Below, piece after piece: positions 28,860 through 42,614 of a DNA stretch of 64,000 bases. The translations under genes were made by a program, and so were the position numbers. The DNA lies in assembly GCA_016584305.1 (NCBI GenBank), contig JACEEZ010005897.1, forward strand, positions 24,833 through 88,832, written 5' to 3'. Each line of letters begins with the position of its first letter. Position 1 is the stretch's first letter. Under the pieces are notes generated by a model that was not told the DNA's origin, did no database searches, and saw nothing but the letters and a program-made list of their open reading frames with translations. Source of the DNA: Chionoecetes opilio (Eukaryota > Arthropoda > Malacostraca > Decapoda > Majidae).

Positions 28860-30265
<1,406 letters not shown>

Positions 30266-30603
30266 ACTAGGAATAGTACACTCATATAATACACGCTATC
30301 ATAAGGAACATGCACACACTTAAATTCGCAACACTTCCCATTAAAGGTAAACAGAACCTCGCCAGGCGCTGCTTGCAATTTCGTCGAGACCAGGAACGTG
30401 TCTTCTCTCTCTGATCATGAATTACTGAGTGCTATCAACCAATGCATTTATATCTAGGATTCTTATGCGCTGCCTGTTTTCTTTCTCTCTACCTACCTTT
30501 AATATTAGTTGTTACATATTGCATTAATAGATACTGTGTTTCTTAGTCTTGATAATTATTAACTGTTCTACGTATTAAAGAGACATATTTCATAACCTTT
30601 TTT

Positions 30604-30725
30604 TCCTCCTCCTCCTCCTCCTCCTCCTCCTCCTCCTCCTCCTCCTCCTCCTCCTCCTCCTCCTCCTCCTCCTCCTCCTCCTCCTCCTCCTCCTCCTCCT
30701 CCTCCTCCTCCTCCTCCTCCTCCTC
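30604..30725. repeat. (CCT)n trinucleotide array
   Basis: About 40 perfect CCT/TCC units. The minus strand is (AGG)n. Confidence 0.98.
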
Positions 30726-30729
30726 TTCT

Positions 30730-31870
30730 TCATTTTATGCCATGGAGCTAACACAAATTCACCCACACGTTTAGTCAAGTACAGACCATCTCACTCTTAC
30801 TCTATTTATAAATAATTTTCTCTATTACTCACTTACTTTTTTTGGGTATGTGTTGCATGAACCCATTAATTCCTTGGTGATTCTTATGAGCAGAGACACG
30901 TAGAAGAAACATATAAGAAACAAAAAGAAATATCGGTAAATACCTGTTTCCTATGACTCTCTCAAAGCAGTACGAGCTTCGCCTCTCGTTGACTGTGACC
31001 ACCAGCATCAGGCGTAGACCAACACTCTGATAGGCCCAGAGGGAAGAAATATTAACGTGTAAGAGGCAGGTACTCGCTACGATAAGGCCATGACACACTG
31101 GGAAGCAACTCTCCCCCTCGCCAGCTTATTACAGTGTTAAGGACTTGGCTAACTTCACACACTCAGTTCGAAATCAATTGCTGCAGACTCTCTAGGCAGT
31201 CTCAACCCCCGACTGGCGAGGTAATGGCCAATCTTCTGTATTTGGAGGTCGCTGGGACGTGTGTGGTGAGGCAAGAGATGCTTGTCTAGGAGTGCTTTGC
31301 CTACCTCTATTGACGTGTTCAGCCGCGAATTACGAACTTGGGAGTGACACTATACTTCAGGTTAGACCCACTTCCCTGCAGCCATCTCGAAAATTTCTGA
31401 CCTCAACGTTGATATTAAGTGTTCCTGGTAGTTTCGACGACAAGCTACAAGAGGTCACCCTTCACCAAGGTCACTCAAGAAGGAGGTGGTCAGAAGTAAA
31501 GGGAGCAAAAAGATTTAGCACGTTTTTTTCCTTTTTTTTTTGTTATCCTGTAATTTAAAGACTTGTTATGGTCTCCTCTGCGTCGTGTTACAGGTTGGGT
31601 GTTATCTCTGGCTGAGCTGTGTTGCGTGAGGGAGCGAGAACGTCCGGGTTGTGTTGCCTGTGTTGCCTTGGGCTGTCTTGGGTTGCCTTGGGCTGCCTTG
31701 TAGCTCTACGGTGGCCTGTGTTGCTTGGCCGTGTGACGCTGTAAATGTCATCGGTCTTCGCCAGGGGTGTTGGTGCTTCGAGTGTCGGGCTGACCATTCG
31801 TAAGGGTGATGCAGGGGTCTTGAAGTCAGACTGGTTTTTGTGGCTCGAAGAACACGGTCAGGTGGAGGAA
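30730..31870. other. Unique stretch without a gene
   Basis: Includes a short TTG-rich direct repeat near 31650-31710 (GCCTTGGGCTG modules). No domain recognised. Confidence 0.4.
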
Positions 31871-31875
31871 CTATG

Positions 31876-31918
<43 letters not shown>

Positions 31919-31925
31919 TGTGTCT

Positions 31926-31965
<40 letters not shown>
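31876..31965. repeat. (GT)n with (TGTGTC) units
   Basis: GT run interrupted by three TGTGTC hexamers, as at 2247. Confidence 0.95.
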
Positions 31966-31967
<2 letters not shown>

Positions 31968-32700
31968 CTCAGCTACGTAATGTGGCAAAGAAATAAACAA
32001 AAATTACAACCCGGATGTCGTTTCTATTGCGTATTTACACGAGCAAAAATATAACGTTAAATTGTTGACTCATAATGCAACGGATCATACAAAGTGTAAA
32101 TTAAAGGTAGTCATCTTGTTTTCAACTAAGAAGATAAGAAAAAACAAATCATGATAGTATTGCAGTTTACAAAATTCATGTCCACCAAATACCCGATAAC
32201 TTGCAATCAAATCATCACACAGCCTTGAACCCTTGCTCGTAGTGGAGGTGCAAGGCTGCTTCCGTGAGCCACAAGAAGCCTCAACTCCAGATCACTTGCT
32301 CAACGTTAACTAAGTACTTGGGAGGCACGCGTAACCTTAACCTCGCGCCAAAGGTTCGTGCCTCGCCTCCAGCTGGTGAGTTGTGCGCCTGTGTCACTCG
32401 CACCGTATTCCTTCCGTTTGCTTGCTGATTGGGTTACCGTTTATTATTATTTACTCAACAAATAGTAAATCTCAAAATCGTTCGGTCCATCAATCCTGCT
32501 TTCCTTCTCCTCTTCCTCCTTCTCATTATGTAAAGGAGTTCATTAGCAGCCATTTTGTGGTGTTTTGCTTAGAAGGGAAATTTGACCATGGACAGAAGCA
32601 CGTTAGAGACCTCGCTCTGTCATGGTTTTGTTCCTTGGAAATGTGTCAAGTTTTGTTGCGTGAAAATTTGTACGGAATCTAATAGATCTTTATGTGCCTA
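31966..32700. other. Unique stretch without a gene
   Basis: Only short open frames; none recognised. Confidence 0.4.
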
Positions 32701-32888
<188 letters not shown>

Positions 32889-33062
32889 TGCCATATGTGT
32901 TCTTCTATCATAGCATAATGTTCGCCCTCGGTCTCGCAGTCGTCCTCGAGGACGGGTCAGTACTTGCCCTCAGTCTCCTGTTCCTCCTCCACATAGGCGG
33001 GGGAGTTCTTGTTTGCGGTGCACATCTTCTCTCCCCCAAGCTAGACGCCGAGGGAGCCTCCA

Positions 33063-33731
33063 TCACACTGCTCTGGGGTTCCCTGGGTGCACCGCCTCAC
33101 AGCCCGTCTCCTGCCCAGGACCGTCGTCTGCCGGGCAGGAGTTGTCCACCTTTGCCTCGCCGTCCACCTGCCGGGGAGCGCCGCCCTTCATGGTGTTGGG
33201 CGCCGCCATCACCGAGGCGCCTACCATTACAGAACACCGCCGTGAAGGGCTGTCTTGGTTCTGCGGCGTCTTCCAGCCTGCCGCCCCCAAGGCTGAGGGC
33301 GGTCCTCTCAAGAAGAGGACCGCGCTGCCCCCAACTCTTATCAGCCTCAAACCCTGCAGAAGGTCGGCGAGGGTCATTTCTTAGATCAAAACGGGGCTGC
33401 CGTCCGCCAGGCAGGTCACCCTGACGGGGGTGCTCCCGTCCTTCCTGCGTCCCACCTTCACCACGGCCGCCTGGGCTGAGGTGTTCCGCGCCGCGCCCTC
33501 GTGAGGGGAGACACACTGCCAGGCCTCACGGGGGAAGGTGAAGGAGGCGATCACCCGCCTCTCACCCCAGCACCACCACGAGCGCCTCTCGTAGGACATC
33601 GTAACGGCTTCCACGGCGCCGCTGCCGCCCTGCACCGCCAGCCTTGTGGTAACGTTCAGACATGGACAAAAAATCCTCAAAAGTGTTGGTTTGTTTGCTG
33701 TATCATTAGTCATGCACCGACAGATTATCAC
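33063..33731 (-). pseudogene. GC-rich minus-strand frame broken by one TAA
   Basis: On the minus strand a frame is open from 33731 to a TAA at 33381-33383 and continues in the same frame to a TGA at 33060-33062, about 220 codons in all. The region is markedly GC-rich between AT-rich flanks, as expected for exonic DNA. Its first half contains ASFTFPREAWQCVSPHEG and then VKVGRRKDGSTPVRVTC, which loosely resembles the strands of a Calx-beta domain, found in FRAS1/FREM-type extracellular proteins. The plus strand also has a long frame here (33013-33384), so coding strand is uncertain. Could be exon(s) with misplaced ends, a pseudogene, or chance. Confidence 0.25.
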
Positions 33732-33739
33732 ACCTCATT

Positions 33740-34575
33740 ACCTTTCCCGATAGTTCTTACCTCCGCGGCGCCATCATACACCTGTGCTCTTGATAACCCT
33801 CCTGTCACTTGGCATCAAGATATTATTTGTGTTCTTACTGATATCGCCTTCATGTTGTTATTAGTGTGATATTAGTATTAATGTATTTTTAGTATAGTAG
33901 TAGTGGTCGTAGTAGTAGTAGTAGTACTATAACATTAGTAGTTGTTGTTATAGTAGTGGCATTAATGATACTAATTGTATTACTAGAATCAGCAATTGGA
34001 GGGTATTACACACCGTAATTGAATTTGCCAAAGTATATGTAATATTAAAGGATATAACATTTGATAATATTTTCGAAAAGCTTTCAATCCTCCATAACTC
34101 TTGTGTAATAATGATGATGCGAGATTGATATATGAATTCTGCTCAGGGAACACACTGAGAACCTGTAATAGAGCCAGTCTCGGGCAGCGGCGAGGGGGTC
34201 GGGTCACACCCCAAAATATATACAGGGAGAGCGAGCGGGCGAGCCGTCACGAAGATCAGACGAGATACGCATGACCGCCAGAGTCTAATAAGTTCCTCCC
34301 AAGTCCACTTTACCTCACTCTAAATAGCCGCAGGATATTATTTAATCATCGTGAATCCTTCAACACCAGTTAGTCCAGCCTCTAAACTCCCCCGCCGAAT
34401 GTTTCCCTCACCAAGACAAAATTCCCTTTGTTATAAACAGGCTTGGGCGTCGTGCAGGGGAGAGGCTTGAAGGCGGTCGGGACGCCGGCTGATTGAATAG
34501 TGTCCACTTTCCGCGTGCTGGTGTGGAAGGCGGCGGAGAGGGTGTGTGGTGATGTGGCGGATGGCGGGGATGGTG
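33740..34575. other. Unique stretch without a gene
   Basis: Short (TAG)n near 33895-33930; otherwise no features recognised. Confidence 0.4.
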
Positions 34576-34579
34576 TTGT

Positions 34580-34763
<184 letters not shown>

Positions 34764-34860
34764 ATATATTTAGTCGTGTAGAAAAATTACATTGACGTGC
34801 TTCGCTAAGATATGGACAATGTTTTACAAGTGAGAAAAAATACGTTCACTCATGCCATTC

Positions 34861-35123
<263 letters not shown>

Positions 35124-35124
35124 C

Positions 35125-35922
<798 letters not shown>

Positions 35923-36490
35923 GAGAAAACAGAGGAGGCAGGGGCAGGTGAGGCAGAGCGGGGCAGGTCCGGGCTGTGAGGGTGACGTATCAGCGTGTTA
36001 TCACAGGTGTATCGCGCGGTGCATCTCTGGTGATCGTGCCTTAACTGATATCATCGGTCTCACCTTGCATTCCCCCCGCCACATAGCGATGACACTGCAC
36101 GCTCACCACTCACTCCGCCGAGCCAATGCCGATTTTATTCCCCAACAACATAGATCCTAAATTTACCCAAAGGTCTTGAGGCGCGAGATACCTGATCGCA
36201 ATTCTCCTTCCAGCAATTGCTTGAAAACAGGAACCTCTTTTCTTTTTTCTTCCTCTTCTACATCAGGTTTTCTTTTTTTCTTCCTCTTCTACACAAGGCT
36301 TTCTATTTTTTTCCCTCTTCTACACCAGGTTTTCTTATTTTCTTCCTTTTCCACAGTGTTTTCCCGAGACATTAGTGATGATGTGGATCAGAGTTTATTT
36401 TCCTGTAGCTACAAAGGTCTCACGTCACATTCTCCGCCCATCCCCGTATACATGCTGTGAGGGGCGTAGAAGGGCTCACCGTCACTGGTA

Positions 36491-37078
36491 ATGGGTGGGT
36501 ACGGTGGGTCACAATGGGTGGGTACGGTGGGTCACAATGGGTGGGTACGGTGGGTCACAATGGGTGGGTACGGTAGGTCACAATGGGTGGGTACGGTGGG
36601 TCACAATGGGTGGGTACGGTGGGTCACAATGGGTGGGTACGGTGGGTCACAATGGGTGGGTACGGTGGGTCACAATGGGTGGGTACGGTGGGTCACAATG
36701 GATGGGTACGGTGGGTCACAATGGGTGGGTACGGTGGCTCACAATGGGTGGGTACGGTGGGTCACAATGGGTGGGTACGGTGGGTCACAATGGGTGGGTA
36801 CGGTGGGTCACAATGGGTGGGTACGGTGGGTCACAATGGGTGGGTACGGTGGGTCACAATGGATGAGTACGGTGGGTCACAATGGGTGGGTACGGTGGGT
36901 CACAATGGGTGGGTACGGTGGGTCACAATGGGTGGGTATGGTGGGTCACAATGGGTGGGTACGGTGGGTCACAATGGGTGGGTACGGTGGGTCACAATGG
37001 GTGGGTACGGTGGGTCACAATGGGTGGGTACGGTGGGTCACAATGGGTGGGTACGGTGGGTCACAATGGGTGGGTACG
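36491..37078 (+). repeat. 23-bp minisatellite, about 25.6 copies
   Basis: Units of 23 bp start ATGGGTGGGTACGGTGGGTC. The length is not a multiple of 3, yet no phase contains a stop, so all three plus frames are open and cycle through the same 23-residue peptide (MGGYGGSQWVGTVGHNGW and so on). Units are nearly identical, with rare GGATG, GGCTC and GTATG variants, implying recent expansion. Treated as DNA repeat, not a gene. Confidence 0.95.
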
Positions 37079-37079
37079 A

Positions 37080-38130
37080 AACGAGAGCGAAACTTACCTC
37101 AGTCCCGTTGCGAAATGAATGACCACGAGGAGCTTTCTACCCTTTCCTTGAGTTATGTATTTTTCTTATTCTATAACTTTATTTTTCTTATTCCTCTATG
37201 CACGTGAGAGAAGGAAGGTAGACACGGCATCCAGTTTTTGAGACTAAATTTATATATAGGTGTTAGTTGCCCCTAAGACCTATACCTGGCTTCTGTATTC
37301 TTCTGTACTATAAGCCTTCCATCGCTCCTTCTTGGTGTTACTGTAGTGTGGGGACAGAGAAGGATGGCCTGGATATCATATGACTATATATCTCAATACA
37401 GTGTTATTCAAGAAGGAGAAGAAAGGTCCCAAACATCTTGCTATAGGATATTCAAGAGAGGTTTTTTTTTTCCATGCATGTTATGATGAAGAGTGAGCCA
37501 TTGCATGATATTTCACTCGCGAAAATAAATCAGGTATAAATGAGAGGCAAAAGGAGGTGTATGAGAGACGGATAACGCAACTATACAGAAATACCTACAT
37601 GTAAAGATGGTAAAGTATATACATAGGATGAACACATAGATCAGGAACCACGTATATACAGATAGAAGAACACACATGATGATAGTATATATAGCATCAG
37701 GCGCGGTATTTAAGTATGTACAGTACTATATATAATCATGTGCCTGTAAATCTAGACAAACACATGCAGATGGAATAGCACGTACTGCACACAGGGGAAC
37801 GCACCCAAGATAGAAAGGAGACGAATACACAGGAGGCAAAGATACTTACCTACACACTGATGGATACGACACATAGAGTAAGGTACACACATAGGGAGAT
37901 ACATACATATGACCTACTTACAGAAGGTAGAGCTATGTGCATACTTACATAGAGGGAGACGCAGCAGTGAGGTCTTGTAGGAGATGTAGGAGGCTTGAGA
38001 TCACGTAGATTGGTGCTCTTAATCACCTCGCATATTATGTAGTGTCAAGAAGTATAAGACGAACACGCTGCACGAATGAGGTTGCTGGTACGTACCTAAA
38101 ATGGTTATAAATATTCATTCACCACTACAG
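37080..38130. other. Unique AT-rich stretch
   Basis: Contains many TATACA/ACATAG motifs but no clear period, gene or RNA. Confidence 0.4.
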
Positions 38131-38133
38131 GTA

Positions 38134-38206
38134 TATAAGAACATGAGAACATAAGAAAATAAGGAAGCTACAAGAGGCCGCGAGACCTACACGAGGTAGT
38201 TCCTGT
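38134..38206 (+). repeat. Dispersed short repeat, copy 3 (family D)
   Basis: Near-identical to 2653-2716: ATAAGGAAGCTACAAGAGGC then GAGGTAGTTCCTG. The A-rich head is extended by one extra ACATGAGA unit. Confidence 0.75.
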
Positions 38207-38748
38207 AAATGCGCTCAGAATATGTATACAAAACTCAGAATTTAAAGTGAGAGTATTTTACTATCATGAGTATTGTAATGCCATATAAATACGTGTTATC
38301 AAATGTGTAGGTTAATAATACCCCGTGATTTGTTTGCTTTGTAATGTGACAAGCATTGCGTCTTTGCCGTTATCGTCAGCCGTCTCTTGACACTCGCCTC
38401 CTGCATCATGGTGGCACACGAGACGACGGGTCATCCTTACACGCCAAGGGACTGCCTGAGACTAAGAGGATAGATCAGGGATAGCTCAGGCTCAGGAGGA
38501 AAGGCTGGAGGATAGAAGAAGGGTGTAGCAGCCGAGGGAGATAAGGCAGGACTGAAGCTGGGATAATGCAAGGTGTAATAGTCTGGCTTCATTATCCTCT
38601 TAAACGAACATCAGTTAACCTTATCAGATAATGGGAAGCACTTCTCACTGTACGTAAATAAAAAAAATTATTATATTTTATTTGAACATATACATACAAT
38701 TGCTTAGGCGTTACCATACTACTTTTTTCATATTTACATAAAGAGAGA

Positions 38749-38751
<3 letters not shown>

Positions 38752-38845
<94 letters not shown>

Positions 38846-38870
38846 GTGTGAGTGTGTGAGTGTGTGAGTG
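38752..38870. repeat. (GT)n microsatellite
   Basis: GT run with GTGA steps at its right end. Confidence 0.97.
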
Positions 38871-38891
38871 TGGGAGTCACTATGACGTGTC

Positions 38892-38927
38892 CCTCTATCT
38901 CTCTCTCTTTCTCTCTCTCTCTCTCTT

Positions 38928-39018
<91 letters not shown>
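38892..39018. repeat. (CT)n microsatellite
   Basis: CT run with TTT steps at the left, perfect from 38935. Confidence 0.97.
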
Positions 39019-39022
<4 letters not shown>

Positions 39023-39666
39023 TTTCTCCAGTCCCCACTCCTCCTCCTCCTCCTCTTCCTCCTCCCCATCCTCCTCCTCCTACTCTCCCACCACGGACTC
39101 ATTAGCTTCTTTTTGCTATTCAACAAATGATGTTTACTTCTCTCTCAAAGTGACCCAGTAAAGATCTTGGTGTCATAATTTCCGGTGACCTAAAACAAGA
39201 GCAACAATGTACGAATGAGGTTGTAATTATTAATAGATTGATTAAGTGATTCATGGGCAGAACATTCAAATATAAGGCCGATATACAGTCATCCGGACCC
39301 TGTAAAAAATATATTCGTTTCACATTACATTGCATCACTCGCACGCCTCATCACCTTACTATGGATATGCTATGTTTCAGTCTTTATAGTTTCCTTTAAT
39401 TTACTTGCATTGTGATTGTTTATTTTTTATTTGTTTATTTATCTTTTTTTTCACCTCAATATTTCATCCTTCATTCACGGCTTCAGTAACTGTCACAATT
39501 TTTTCAGGGTTTTGTTTCTATATAGACTATAGTAGGTTTTCTTCCCCCTTCCCTTTCTCCTCTCCCTCTTTCCCTAGACGTCACTTTTCTCCCTCACTTT
39601 TACACTCGCTCTCAATTTCTTCCACCATTCCGTGACAGTTTACTACTATTTCTTTGACAGGTAATA

Positions 39667-40003
<337 letters not shown>

Positions 40004-40151
40004 CTATAGGTCGTGAAGGTATATCATCACACAATAGACATATATCCACTATTCTATGTATACTTGACGGAAAACTTTCACTTGCATTATGGTGGAGTTT
40101 AAAATGTGTACCGACGTCAAGCCAGGTTCAAGGGAGTTAAGGGAATTGAGA

Positions 40152-40352
40152 TTAACCCCTTCACGCCTTTGCTATAAAAAATCGTATGTTTTAGAGCCAT
40201 AAAATTACGAAAAGTAACTGAATATACCAAATTAGCTAGTGGACAAGGATACTAAACAGGTCATATCTGTAAATATTGCTTATATTCACTAAAAATCATC
40301 TAATGCTACCCAAATTACAATGGAAATTACGTTCTGGGCCTCAAGGGGTTAA
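40152..40352. mobile_element. piggyBac-like MITE with TTAA ends
   Basis: It starts TTAACCCCTTCACGCC and ends GGCCTCAAGGGGTTAA, so the two ends are inverted copies (TTAACCCCTT with a short extension) and the outer TTAA is the target duplication typical of piggyBac-family elements. The 200-bp interior is AT-rich and has no coding frame. Confidence 0.6.
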
Positions 40353-40910
40353 ATACGAGAGACAAAGAACGAGCGCTTTATTTTTTGAAGAGAGGGAGTG
40401 AGGGATGGAGAGAAATTTGACGTACGTATTTTCAGTTTTCAGGAACTTCCCTCTTTTATATGTCTATGTAAATACCAAACTTCAAGGTACGTTCTTATAC
40501 AGATTGGAGATTATAATAAAAAAAAAAGTCAAGGCCTTTTTTTTTTTTTTTACAGATTTGAAAGTTAAAGAAAATCGGATGTTATAAGACACATATTTTT
40601 TTATATATTTTTTTAATTTTTTTTATATAGGTAGATAGGACCCCAACATCAATCCCTCATACAGTGTCTCAAAAATACATGGGTTTTTGACATAGACCAG
40701 TTTCCAAGTGGTGAGAGCCTCGTCAACCAGAGCCTGAACACAAATTTGAGAATGTTTTGGTAAAGAGAATCAATCCATAGATGTTAATATAGTTTTTTTT
40801 CTGATATTTTCTCAATTATAGTCTACTTTCTACTTTCTCCTTCCGGATTCATAAAAACTCAACAGTGTAAGGAAATTCGAGGAGGAAGGAAAATTACGTA
40901 TACATAACTT

Positions 40911-41036
40911 TCAATACTGACTGATATTTGATGCCATGACAAGGGAATACTACGGTTCTTTTAAATTTCACCTGTATTTGATCATAGTTAACCATATCAT
41001 CAAGTAAACATAGGCATAATTTTAAGCATAAGACAT
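40911..41036 (-). repeat. Dispersed family E, copy 1
   Basis: The minus strand reads ATGCCTATGTTTACTTGATG, GGTTAACTATGATCAAATAC and then AAAAGAACCGTAGTATTCCC. It matches 59558-59725 over about 110 bp at roughly 80 percent by eye. Confidence 0.7.
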
Positions 41037-41106
41037 TAAGATAGAATAGGATGTTTGCCTCGTTAAAAAAAAAATAGACAATAGATATTCATAAGCGTCA
41101 CCAATC

Positions 41107-41212
41107 GAAATGTAAAAGAACCATAGTATTCGCTTGTCCTGGCATCAAATGTCAGTCAGTAAGTAGCAAGGGGTCAGGATTTTTCACCTCATTAAAAAAA
41201 ATAGACTGTAGT
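41107..41212 (+). repeat. Dispersed family E, copy 2 (truncated)
   Basis: The plus strand reads AAAAGAACCATAGTATTCGC, GGCATCAAATGTCAGTCAGT and then TTTTTCACCTCATTAAAAAA, matching 59630-59720. It lies head to head with copy 1, producing an inverted repeat. Confidence 0.7.
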
Positions 41213-41635
41213 GTCAATTGCAGGTTGTATGTAGTGTGTATCACTTAAAGAATTAGGACAGTGAAGAGGCCAAAGACTACTGTATACTGGGCTTGCTACT
41301 AATTTTGGGCTATTTCCAGTGGAGGCCAGTTGTGCGATTCCTGACATTTTCGAACATCCCTCCCATTTCCCTTCCTATGGTTTATCAGTATAAATGATAT
41401 ACCGTTATCTTCGTAAATGTTTGCTCTATAATATTATCAAATAAAAAACTGTAAAATACACTAAAGAAATGCCATTATGAGAGAGTGAAGAAATATGCAT
41501 GAACTTAAACTCTTCGCCATTTAATATTTTGCGAGAAAACATTTTACATGCAACATATCAATATAAGTGGAATTTTATTAGCTTTCCATTGATATATTTC
41601 GTTTTCTGATAAATGAATTAGAACCATACATAAAT

Positions 41636-41710
41636 TAGCGTTAACTAAATAAATAACCATCAATCGGGAAAATTACCCGATTGATGATGTTATTTATTTA
41701 GATAATGCTA
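41636..41710. repeat. Long imperfect hairpin at the edge of the GC-rich island
   Basis: Left arm 41636-41668 and right arm 41676-41710 are inverted copies (AAATAAATAAC and ATCAATCGGG versus CCCGATTGAT and GTTATTTATTT) with two mismatches and one 2-base bulge, around a 7-base loop AAAATTA. The structure marks the junction between AT-rich DNA and the GC-rich minisatellite. Confidence 0.85.
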
Positions 41711-41739
41711 ATACACGTTAGGCACCTGGCCGGCCTGCT

Positions 41740-42128
41740 GCTGCTGCAGGCGGGGCATCTGGCCGGCCGGCCTGCAGCAGCAGCAGGCCGGCCTGGGGCC
41801 CCGCCTGCAGCAGCAGCAGGCCGGCCTGGGGCCCCGCCTGCAGCAGCAGCAGGCCGGCCTGGGGCCCCGCCTGCAGCAGCAGCAGCAGGCCGGCCTGGGG
41901 CCCCGCCTGCAGCAGCAGCAGGCCGGCCTGGGGCCCCGTCTGTAGCAGCAGCAGGCCGGCCAGGGACCCCGCCTGCAGCAGCAACAGCAGGCCGGCCTGT
42001 GGCCCCGTCTGTAGCAGCAGCAGGCCGGCCAGGGACCCCGCCTGCAGCAGCAGCAGCAGGCCGGCCTAGGGCCCCGCCTGCAGCAGCAGCAGGCCGACCT
42101 GGGGCCCCGCCTGCAGCAGCAGCAGGTC
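41740..42128. repeat. GC-rich 33-bp palindromic minisatellite
   Basis: About 11 units of 33-36 bp. Each combines a CAGCAGCAGCAGG run with three palindromes, AGGCCGGCCT, GGGGCCCC and CTGCAG. Unit length changes in steps of 3 bp (one CAG/GCA more or less). Frames on both strands stay open and read GAPPAAAAGRP-type or CCCCRRGPRPA-type repeats. Treated as structural DNA. Confidence 0.9.
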
Positions 42129-42292
42129 ACACCGCCTCCAGCCTCCCGTCTCTAAGCAGGGTCCTGCCAAGGCCGTCAGCCCCACACCATGGAGGAAGTA
42201 CTACCAAGCGGCGGACCTTCGAACACGTGTTCACAGAGTCCACAATAGCTTGTTGCAGCTCCTCCTTGGTCTGTCTACCTTCTTTGCCTCAC

Positions 42293-42496
42293 CGCCTCTC
42301 AAAGCTGTTTCCCTCCTTCTCATGCACCACTGCCAGGATAGTGACGGAGTCGCCGTCAGATTGGAACCCATGAGCTTGGAGTTGGCGTGTACATCGCCTC
42401 TCAAAGCTGTTTCCCTCCTTCTCACCACTGCCAGGATGGTGACGGAGTCGCCGTCAGATTGGAATTAACCACTGAGCTTGGAGTTGGCGTGTACAT
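42293..42496 (+). repeat. 102-bp tandem duplication
   Basis: CGCCTCTCAAAGCTGTTTCC begins at 42293 and again at 42395; both copies end GAGTTGGCGTGTACAT. The first has a 4-base insertion (TGCA) and the second a compensating ATTAA change near the middle. The length is 34 codons, but frame differences between copies argue against current coding. Confidence 0.85.
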
Positions 42497-42614
42497 GTAG
42501 TCAAGATATCCCATCCTTATTAGGATTTGTTTGTTTTTAAAAAAATGTATACCGCGGGGTATGGTGTTTGACAGACTCTAGTGAAAGTAAGTTAGAGAAC
42601 GGTAGAGTTCCCAA

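Noticed and set aside
36491..37078. Regular 23-bp repeats as CRISPR or a gene
   Set aside because: No spacers; open frames result from the stop-free unit.
40911..41212. A single MITE with long terminal inverted repeats
   Set aside because: A third single-orientation copy at 59558 shows the arms are independent copies of a dispersed family.
41705..42373. 222-codon Ala/Pro/Gly frame
   Set aside because: Driven by the 33-bp minisatellite; both strands open and no conserved end.
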